Shown: positions 1-4,328 of the stretch, piece by piece | Position numbering within the stretch: the first letter of the stretch is position 1 | How the letters are laid out: every line of letters starts with the position of its first letter | Assembly (NCBI GenBank): GCA_002350525.1 | Contig: DEFA01000047.1 | Span: 8,412 to 13,423 of the forward strand | DNA: 5,012 bases | From: Lachnospiraceae bacterium UBA2864 | GTDB lineage: Bacteria > Bacillota > Clostridia > Lachnospirales > Lachnospiraceae | Direction of reading: 5' to 3' | Made by a program: the position numbers and the translations under genes | Notes under the pieces: model-generated | Seen by the model: the letters and a program-made list of their open reading frames with translations, nothing else | Told to the model about the DNA's origin: nothing | The model's database searches: none

Positions 1-509
1 TAAGCAAGTGCAAGATCCTGAGCATGACCTGTAGCATCCTGATATACAGCGATAAGACAAGGTGTACCCTTACCTGCCTGATACTCTGAACGTACTGTGT
101 GGCCAGGTGCCTTAGGAGCGATCATTGTTACATCTACATCTGCAGGTGGAACGATCTGTCCGAAGTGAATATTGAAACCATGAGCGAACATAAGCATGTT
201 ACCAGGCTCAAGATTTGGCTCGATATCATTCTTGTAAAGAGCAGCCTGCTTCTCATCATTGATAAGGATCATGATGATATCTGCCTGCTTTGCAGCTTCA
301 GCAGCTGTATAAACCTTGAATCCCTGCTCTTCAGCTCTCTTCCATGACTTGCTGCCTTCATATAATCCAATGATTACATTGCAGCCTGAATCGGTAAGGT
401 TAAGTGCGTGTGCGTGTCCCTGGCTACCGTAACCAATAATAGCGATAGTCTTTCCCTCGAGAAGTGATAAATTGCAATCCTGCTCATAGAAAATCTTTAA
501 ATCTGACAT
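1..509 (-). CDS. ilvC: Ketol-acid reductoisomerase, N-terminal part (runs off the window)
   Basis: IlvC catalyses the second common step of valine and isoleucine synthesis: Mg2+-dependent alkyl migration and NAD(P)H reduction of acetolactate or acetohydroxybutyrate. It is cytoplasmic. The start ATG at 507-509 has a strong GGGAGG Shine-Dalgarno at 519-524. The visible 169 codons are the Rossmann cofactor domain. The glycine-rich GYGSQGHAHALNL is at residues 26-38, the cofactor-specificity loop GLYEGSKSW at 48-56, followed by ADIIMILINDEKQ, then FAHGFNIHFGQIVPP and the DVTMIAPKAPGHTVR signature. The Mg2+/substrate-binding C-terminal knotted domain lies outside the window, so its residues cannot be checked. 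The gene follows ilvN by 61 nt and is probably cotranscribed with it. All ten Lys codons are AAG and all five Phe codons TTC, as expected of a highly expressed gene. Loop residue 50 is Tyr and 51 Glu, where many NADPH enzymes carry Arg-Lys or Arg-Pro. The identification is secure. Confidence 0.97.
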   Translation of the reverse strand, partial: MSDLKIFYEQDCNLSLLEGKTIAIIGYGSQGHAHALNLTDSGCNVIIGLYEGSKSWKRAEEQGFKVYTAAEAAKQADIIMILINDEKQAALYKNDIEPNLEPGNMLMFAHGFNIHFGQIVPPADVDVTMIAPKAPGHTVRSEYQAGKGTPCLIAVYQDATGHAQDLALA

Positions 510-518
510 ATTAGTATG

Positions 519-524
519 CCTCCC
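519..524 (-). promoter_or_regulatory. Strong Shine-Dalgarno site of ilvC
   Basis: GGGAGG on the minus strand ends 9 nt before the ilvC ATG. It fixes the start codon of ilvC, and no competing in-frame start is seen near it. Confidence 0.8.
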
Positions 525-542
525 ATAAAATTATAATTTTAT
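525..542. repeat. 18-bp perfect AT-only palindrome upstream of ilvC
   Basis: The 18 bases from 525 to 542 equal their own reverse complement and contain only A and T. The palindrome directly abuts the ilvC Shine-Dalgarno site. It contains TATAAT on both strands, but a start site from the minus-strand copy would fall within the Shine-Dalgarno, so I do not call a promoter. In RNA it could fold into a weak hairpin next to the ribosome-binding site. An AT-rich spacer can also produce such symmetry by chance. Confidence 0.4.
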
Positions 543-567
543 ATACACTGCGCATGCAGAATACATA
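540..567 (-). other. Predicted intercistronic RNA hairpin between ilvN and ilvC
   Basis: Starting 3 nt after the ilvN stop codon, the transcript can form a 28-nt hairpin. It has an inner CUGC/GCAG stem around the four-base loop AUGC, one U-U mismatch, then seven further pairs of which two are G-U. No run of U follows at once, so it does not look like an intrinsic terminator. It could protect or mark a processing end between ilvN and ilvC. Pairing was worked out by hand and no folding energy was computed. Confidence 0.35.
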
Positions 568-570
568 TCT

Positions 571-1053
571 TTAGTTAATGCCTCTTGTAAGTCCTGTAAG
601 ACCTGTTCTTACAAGTTCCTCAATGTGGAATCCCTCAAGAAGATTTATAAACGCCTGAATCTTTCCGTTATTACCGGTAAGTTCTATCATAAGTGAATCA
701 GGGCTCACATCTACAATATTGGCACGGAATACGTTAGCCATTGAGATGATCTCCTGCCTCTCCTTAATATCAACCTTGACTTTGACAAGAACAAGTTCTC
801 TGACAACGGACTCACCGTCTTTAAGTTCTATCACATCAACCACATCTTCAAGCTTATTCAGCTGACTCTTGATCTGTGAAAGGATCTTGTCATCACCGCT
901 TACAGCAACGGTCATTCTCGAATACTTCGGATCCTGAGTAACACCGACCGAAAGACTATCTATATTATAGCCTCTGCGGCTGAACATTCCGGAAACTCGG
1001 CTGAGAACACCAGATGTATTATCTACAAGTAACGAAAAAATCTTAGTCTTCAT
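571..1053 (-). CDS. ilvN: Acetolactate synthase regulatory (small) subunit
   Basis: This is the small subunit of acetohydroxyacid synthase. It binds and activates the catalytic IlvB subunit, which condenses pyruvate with pyruvate or 2-oxobutyrate, and it gives feedback inhibition by valine. At 160 residues it has the usual length. The N-terminal ACT domain covers about residues 3-75 and includes LLVDNTSGVLSRVSGMFSRR and GYNIDSL. The C-terminal small-subunit domain covers about 84-157 and ends in the typical RTGLTGLTRG. Asn12, Gly15 and Asn30 align with E. coli IlvH Asn11, Gly14 and Asn29, the known valine-site positions, so valine sensitivity is likely retained. The ATG has a GAAGGG Shine-Dalgarno 10 nt upstream (1064-1069). 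A strong promoter lies upstream and ilvC lies downstream. No ilvB is adjacent: the gene before it is punA. The family call is firm; the choice of ilvN over ilvH as symbol is convention. Confidence 0.96.
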   Translation of the reverse strand: MKTKIFSLLVDNTSGVLSRVSGMFSRRGYNIDSLSVGVTQDPKYSRMTVAVSGDDKILSQIKSQLNKLEDVVDVIELKDGESVVRELVLVKVKVDIKERQEIISMANVFRANIVDVSPDSLMIELTGNNGKIQAFINLLEGFHIEELVRTGLTGLTRGIN

Positions 1054-1084
1054 ATTCTCACAACCCTTCGTATATCATATTTTC

Positions 1085-1115
1085 CGCTTATCAAACAATA
1101 ATCTGTTTGAAAACG
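1085..1115 (-). promoter_or_regulatory. Dyad symmetry / 5'-end mRNA hairpin in the ilvN leader
   Basis: A perfect 7-bp inverted repeat, TCAAACA and TGTTTGA, is separated by 6 nt (1091-1110). In RNA, five further outer pairs form if one U is left bulged on the 3' side, giving about 12 pairs over 1085-1115. The predicted transcription start near 1117 would put this hairpin at the extreme 5' end of the mRNA. There it could be a repressor operator in DNA or a stabilising 5' stem-loop in RNA. The AAGGG ribosome-binding site at 1064-1068 lies outside the stem, so simple sequestration of that site is not indicated. Confidence 0.45.
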
Positions 1116-1162
1116 ACATTAATATTTTAACAATCAAAGCCTTATATGTCAACAAACAATAA
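1092..1162. repeat. Direct repeat of a 10-nt motif flanking the ilvN promoter
   Basis: CAAACAATAA (plus strand) occurs at 1153-1162 and again at 1092-1101, 61 nt apart. An inverted half copy, TGTTTG, is at 1104-1109. The upstream copy abuts the -35 box, and the downstream copy with its inverted partner forms the leader dyad. The layout resembles paired operator sites around a promoter, but I recognise no regulator for this sequence. Confidence 0.35.
1124..1152 (-). promoter_or_regulatory. Sigma-A (sigma-70 type) promoter of ilvN-ilvC
   Basis: On the minus strand the -35 box TTGACA (1147-1152) is a perfect consensus match. The -10 box TAAAAT (1124-1129) matches five of six bases, and the spacer is exactly 17 nt. 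The region upstream is AT-rich. Transcription would start near 1117 and give a leader of about 64 nt. That is too short for a T-box or a classical leader-peptide attenuator, both common regulators of branched-chain amino acid genes in Firmicutes. Confidence 0.8.
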
Positions 1163-1197
1163 ATTCTTAATAAAACATGGCTTTTCACTTAAAATTT
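1161..1197 (-). terminator. Weak AT-rich terminator-like hairpin after punA
   Basis: Starting 9 nt past the punA stop, the transcript can form an imperfect hairpin: about 14 pairs with a 6-nt loop, one bulged G and one A-A mismatch. The U-rich stretch AUUGUUUGUU follows at once. The stem is almost entirely A-U and G-U, unlike a classical GC-rich intrinsic terminator, so it may terminate poorly or not at all. Its U-rich tail runs into the -35 box of the ilvN promoter. No better terminator is visible in 1054-1206. Confidence 0.3.
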
Positions 1198-1206
1198 TGT
1201 TCTGAT

Positions 1207-2022
1207 TTACACTCTTTTGATAAAGTTAAGCACGAGCCTGCTTATACTGTCGCCGACTTTGTCAGCTGTCTGTTGAACCTCTTCATGATTAAGTTTTCCG
1301 CCAAGTCCCGCAGCCTTGTTGGTTATACAGGATATACCGGCAATTTTTACACCGAGTGCATTTGCTGCGGCAGCTTCGACTGCAGTACTCATGCCTACCG
1401 CATCGGCTCCGAGAAGTCTGTATGCTCTTATCTCAGCAGGGGTTTCATATTCCGGACCGGTTGTCTGAAGATATACTCCCTCTTTAAGATCGATACTTTC
1501 TTCCGCAGCAGCCTGTCTCAGCTTTTCCTGAAGATCCCTGTCATATACAAAAGACATATCATAAAATCTTACACCGTTAAACTCAGATGCATCCGTATGT
1601 ATAAACGGAGACGGTACAAAGGATTTGATATGATCCGTGATCATCATTATGGAACCCGGATCAAGCTCATCACCTATTCCTCCCGCAGCATTTGACAAAA
1701 GCAGAGTCTTAATTCCCAGTTTTGCCATAAGCCTTACCGGAATAACTACATCTTTCATCTCATAGCCTTCATAGTAATGAACTCTTCCCTGCATCAGAAT
1801 AAGCTTTACTCCCGCATATTCCGCAAAAAGGAAGTTTCCGGCATGTCCTTCGACAGTAGAAACAGGAAATCCTTCGATTGTCTTATAAGGAATCTTTTCG
1901 ATAATATCAAGACCGTCGGCAAATCCACCGAGCCCCGAACCGAGAACTATTCCCATATCAGGCGTAAAAGGAACTCTGTCCCGTATACTTCTATATGCTT
2001 TTTCAAGATCGTAATTTCCCAT
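1207..2022 (-). CDS. punA: Purine nucleoside phosphorylase, trimeric class
   Basis: The enzyme cleaves inosine, guanosine and their deoxy forms with phosphate to free base and (deoxy)ribose-1-phosphate, in cytoplasmic purine salvage. At 271 residues it fits the trimeric (class I) family. Motifs in order are GSGLGG (28-33, phosphate loop), GRVHYYEGY (79-87), LSNAAGG (109-115), TGPEYETPAEIR (188-199), GMST (210-213), ITNK (233-236) and NHEEV (245-249). By alignment from memory, Glu193, Asn235 and His246 match human Glu201, Asn243 and His257, which bind base and ribose, suggesting 6-oxopurine specificity. The start ATG at 2020-2022 has a strong AGGGGGAG site at 2027-2034. The gene begins 57 nt after the upstream phosphoesterase and no clear promoter lies in that gap, so it is probably read through from upstream. 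One oddity is STAVE (212-216) where human PNP has STVPE. B. subtilis calls its homologue pupG. Confidence 0.96.
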   Translation of the reverse strand: MGNYDLEKAYRSIRDRVPFTPDMGIVLGSGLGGFADGLDIIEKIPYKTIEGFPVSTVEGHAGNFLFAEYAGVKLILMQGRVHYYEGYEMKDVVIPVRLMAKLGIKTLLLSNAAGGIGDELDPGSIMMITDHIKSFVPSPFIHTDASEFNGVRFYDMSFVYDRDLQEKLRQAAAEESIDLKEGVYLQTTGPEYETPAEIRAYRLLGADAVGMSTAVEAAAANALGVKIAGISCITNKAAGLGGKLNHEEVQQTADKVGDSISRLVLNFIKRV

Positions 2023-2026
2023 AATT

Positions 2027-2034
2027 CTCCCCCT
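2027..2034 (-). promoter_or_regulatory. Strong Shine-Dalgarno site of punA
   Basis: AGGGGGAG on the minus strand ends 4 nt before the punA ATG, with the GGGGG core 6 nt away. The rest of the 57-nt gap (2023-2079) shows no convincing promoter or terminator. Confidence 0.7.
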
Positions 2035-2079
2035 TTTGATATCCGAAACAACCTTCCTTCCGACAAAAGAGCGGAACGA

Positions 2080-2964
2080 TCAGTTCTTTTCGGCAAATCT
2101 TATATTAACAATTTCAGGTATATTATTAAGTCTGAGTTTAAAAGTATGCTGTCCGATCCCACAGGTTACATAAAGAACCGATTTATCATTCTTATACATT
2201 CCGTACGAATAATCCGGAAAAAGTCTGAGTTTCGGTGATATGAAGCCTCCGAGTCCCGGGAATCTCAGTATTCCTCCGTGATAATGTCCGGATAATACAA
2301 TATCCGTCCCCCATTCGCTGTAGGCTTTAAAATATTCCGGATTATGTGCCAAAAGAATATTTAACATATCCCTGTCGCATTCACCCAGATATTCCTTAAC
2401 TCCGTCACCGGTAAGTTTCTTATCGGAAAATCTCTTATAGTATTCGTAATCCAGATCAAGTCCCGATATCTTAACCGGAAATCCTTCCGGAACAACTGTC
2501 TTATTATCAATATAAATCACTTTATCCTTTATCGCGTCATAGAACCGTTCCCATAATGATTTATATCCGTAATATCCTTCTCTGACTTTCATCTCATGAT
2601 TACCCGAAGCCATGTAAACGGGAGCAATCTCTGAGAGTCTGCCGATAAGACTGACAGACGGAGTTATATCTTCATTCTCATGAGTTCCGTTTATCATATC
2701 TCCGCCTATCAATATAAACGCAGGATCAGTCTCCTTAACAAGACCTATTATCCGGTCATTAAGACGTCCGTTCTGCGCTTCATGAAAATCCGAAAGAAAT
2801 ATAAAAGACTTACCGGACATGGATGGATCAACTTTCGTTCCTTCATAAACATATTCCGTAAGTCTTATCTTATTAAGTTCTCTACGTGATTCAATTATAA
2901 GCAGAATCATGAGAATAACAAAAATCGTTATTATCAGAACAACTGCCGTAAGGGCTACTCTCAT
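2080..2964 (-). CDS. Membrane-anchored calcineurin-type metallophosphoesterase
   Basis: This is a predicted dinuclear-metal phosphohydrolase of 294 residues from the branch that includes B. subtilis YkuE and the lipid A enzyme LpxG. The substrate is unknown. One hydrophobic helix spans about residues 4-24, followed by a basic patch (ESRREL). The catalytic domain holds all expected metal motifs: SDFHE (Asp59, His61), GGD (Asp89), GNHE (Asn122, His123), LLAHNPEY (His207) and SGHYHGG (His227, His229). The C-terminal IPEI motif is typical of the YkuE-like group. The ATG sits in an ATGA overlap with the scpB stop, and its GAGGT Shine-Dalgarno (2971-2975) is inside the last scpB codons, so translation is probably coupled. 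punA follows by 57 nt. Little basic charge precedes the helix and more follows it, so the domain might face the cytoplasm, but orientation is uncertain. A lipid A role is unlikely if the host is a Gram-positive Firmicute. Family is secure, function open. Confidence 0.9.
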   Translation of the reverse strand: MRVALTAVVLIITIFVILMILLIIESRRELNKIRLTEYVYEGTKVDPSMSGKSFIFLSDFHEAQNGRLNDRIIGLVKETDPAFILIGGDMINGTHENEDITPSVSLIGRLSEIAPVYMASGNHEMKVREGYYGYKSLWERFYDAIKDKVIYIDNKTVVPEGFPVKISGLDLDYEYYKRFSDKKLTGDGVKEYLGECDRDMLNILLAHNPEYFKAYSEWGTDIVLSGHYHGGILRFPGLGGFISPKLRLFPDYSYGMYKNDKSVLYVTCGIGQHTFKLRLNNIPEIVNIRFAEKN

Positions 2965-3554
2965 GTAGTTACCTCTATACCTGCCTCTTCCTCAGCCTGT
3001 TTTTTAAAGTCGGCTATCTTATCCGGTGAAATGCTCGGAAGCTCGTCCATTGAAGCTATTCCGAAACTTCTGAGGAAATCATCGGTCGTTCCGAACAGAA
3101 TAGGATGTCCGGGAGCGTCAAGCCTTCCGACTTCATCAACAAGATTATATTCCATAAGTCTGTTAACTGCGTGACTGCAGGAAACACCTCTTATCTTCTC
3201 AATCTCAGCTCTGGTAACAGGCTGTTTATAAGCTATTATCGAAAGCGTTTCGAGAAGAACATCCGTAAGCACATGCTTTTTAGGCATATTTACAATACTT
3301 GAAAGAATATCATAATACTCATTCTTTGTGCAGAGCTGATATTTATCACCGACTTCGATAAGTCTGATGCCTCTGTCCTCAGCATCATATTCAGCCATCA
3401 TCTCTTTAACAAGCAGTTCGAGTTCCTTTTTGTTATAAGGCTTTTCCTCAGTACCCAGTGCTTTACAGAGTTTATCTTTTTCCACAGCCGAACCTGTTGC
3501 GAAAAGTACGGCTTCAACTGCAGCTTTTATATTTACTGTACTTACGTCACTCAT
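2961..3554 (-). CDS. scpB: Segregation and condensation protein B
   Basis: ScpB dimerises through its winged-helix domains and binds the central part of ScpA, forming the subcomplex that bridges the two Smc heads in chromosome condensation and segregation. At 197 residues it has the normal length. The N-terminal winged helix starts at AAVEAVLFATG (11-21). The second winged helix carries the family signature LSIIAYKQPVTRAEIE (104-119) with IRGV (121-124). GRLDAPGHPILFGTTDDF (143-160) and LRSFG (161-165) give the classical C-terminal motif. The tail after about 175 is charged and probably flexible. The start ATG at 3552-3554 has a perfect AGGAGA site at 3562-3567 that overlaps the scpA TAG stop, with a 7-nt spacing. 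The gap to scpA is only 11 nt, so the two subunits are very likely coexpressed. Confidence 0.97.
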   Translation of the reverse strand: MSDVSTVNIKAAVEAVLFATGSAVEKDKLCKALGTEEKPYNKKELELLVKEMMAEYDAEDRGIRLIEVGDKYQLCTKNEYYDILSSIVNMPKKHVLTDVLLETLSIIAYKQPVTRAEIEKIRGVSCSHAVNRLMEYNLVDEVGRLDAPGHPILFGTTDDFLRSFGIASMDELPSISPDKIADFKKQAEEEAGIEVTT

Positions 3555-3561
3555 TTCAACT

Positions 3562-3567
3562 TCTCCT
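3562..3567 (-). promoter_or_regulatory. scpB Shine-Dalgarno overlapping the scpA stop codon
   Basis: AGGAGA on the minus strand shares its first two bases with the scpA TAG stop. A terminating ribosome would sit on the scpB initiation site, consistent with coupled translation of the ScpA-ScpB pair. Confidence 0.7.
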
Positions 3568-4315
3568 ACTCAAGCGAATCTATCATTATCTCGCCAAACA
3601 TTTCTTCCTGACGTATCAGGATAGCTCCGCTCTTCATAAGCTCAAGAATAGCCATGAAAGAAACTATTATATTGAGCTTTCCTCTTCTTTTTCCGAGAAG
3701 AGTTTTAAAATTTATACTCTTGAGACCTTTAATTTCTTCTCTTATCTCGATCATTCGGTCCTCAAGCCTTATCTCTTCTCGCGTTATGGTTCCGAAACGG
3801 CTTCTGACAGGATCGACTCTGTCCACCTCACGTCTGAGAAGGGTCTGGAATATCTCATTCAGCTTCGCCATTGTAAGATCGCCTATAAGCTCTGCCGGAT
3901 CGATATCCTCATGTATCTCCTTAACTTCCTTCGGAATGGATTCTCCTTTGAAGTATGCATTTGCGGCATCAAACTCCATATCCTTAAGTTCTATGGCCGC
4001 ATACTTGTACATCTTATATTCGAGGAGACTTCTTACGAGTTCAGCTCTCGGATCCTCCTCTTCTTCCTCTTCGGTCTCTTCCTTAGGAAGAAGCATCTTG
4101 GCTTTAATGGATATGAGCGTCGCAGCCATCACGAGAAATTCACTCATGATATTCATATCGCTCTCTTCCATCTTATCGAGATAATCCATGTATTGCTCGG
4201 TTATCTCAACTATAGGTATATCAAATATATTATATTTATTCTTTTCTATAAGACTGAGAAGTAACTCGAGGGGTCCCTCGTAGTTTTCCAGCTTTATATC
4301 AACCTGCTCACTCAT
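3566..4315 (-). CDS. scpA: Segregation and condensation protein A (kleisin)
   Basis: ScpA is the kleisin of the bacterial condensin Smc-ScpAB. Its ends bind the Smc heads and its middle binds a ScpB dimer. Counted from the chosen ATG it has 249 residues. The N-terminal helical domain opens with the hallmark YEGPLELLLSLIEKNK (12-27) and contains FLVMAATLISIKAKMLLP (60-77). An acidic linker with a run of six Glu (82-87) leads to DPRAELVRSLLEYKMYK, the usual family pattern. A charged helical middle follows, and the C-terminal winged helix has VSFMAILELMKSGAI (218-232). A GTG lies one codon upstream (4316-4318). I prefer the ATG at 4313-4315 because its AGG core (4323-4325) is 7 nt away, against 4 nt for the GTG. 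The gene starts 8 nt after the gpsA stop, which implies one transcript. Confidence 0.96.
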   Translation of the reverse strand: MSEQVDIKLENYEGPLELLLSLIEKNKYNIFDIPIVEITEQYMDYLDKMEESDMNIMSEFLVMAATLISIKAKMLLPKEETEEEEEEDPRAELVRSLLEYKMYKYAAIELKDMEFDAANAYFKGESIPKEVKEIHEDIDPAELIGDLTMAKLNEIFQTLLRREVDRVDPVRSRFGTITREEIRLEDRMIEIREEIKGLKSINFKTLLGKRRGKLNIIVSFMAILELMKSGAILIRQEEMFGEIMIDSLE

Positions 4316-4322
4316 CACTCTA

Positions 4323-4328
4323 CCTACC
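4323..4328 (-). promoter_or_regulatory. scpA ribosome-binding site that decides the start
   Basis: GGTAGG on the minus strand overlaps the last codon and stop of gpsA. Its distal AGG is 7 nt from the ATG at 4315 and 4 nt from the GTG at 4318, so the ATG is favoured. The match is the weakest Shine-Dalgarno in this gene cluster. Confidence 0.5.

Noticed and set aside
99..347. Plus-strand open frame of 82 codons opposite ilvC
   Set aside because: The minus strand here encodes the conserved cofactor domain of IlvC, so the plus frame is incidental.
530..535. Perfect TATAAT on the minus strand upstream of ilvC
   Set aside because: A transcript from it would start within the ilvC Shine-Dalgarno site and no -35 box lies at a proper distance. 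It is a by-product of the AT palindrome.
1054..1117. T-box riboswitch or leader peptide for ilvN
   Set aside because: The predicted leader is only about 64 nt, with no T-box sequence, antiterminator or run of Leu, Ile or Val codons.
1181..1195. CodY-like sequence (TTTTAAGTGAAAAGC on the minus strand) upstream of the ilvN promoter
   Set aside because: It matches only about half of the 15-base CodY consensus, and such matches are frequent in AT-rich DNA.
2064..2090. AAAAGA/TCTTTT inverted repeat at the end of the phosphoesterase gene as a terminator
   Set aside because: The stem is short and AT-rich with a large interior loop and no long U tract, and the next gene starts about 40 nt on.
1177..2238. 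Plus-strand open frames opposite punA and the phosphoesterase gene (1177-1695 and 1777-2238)
   Set aside because: They are shadows of well-identified minus-strand genes, Cys- and Ser-rich, with no family signature.
4054..4071. Run of Glu codons in scpA as a repeat or foreign insertion
   Set aside because: An acidic linker at this position, just before DPR, is normal for ScpA.
3458..4264. Long plus-strand open frame (268 codons) opposite scpA and the start of scpB, with a second at 3654-4184
   Set aside because: Both are antisense to secure genes, show low-complexity Leu/Ser-rich composition from reading AT-rich and Glu-rich codons backwards, and match no family I know.
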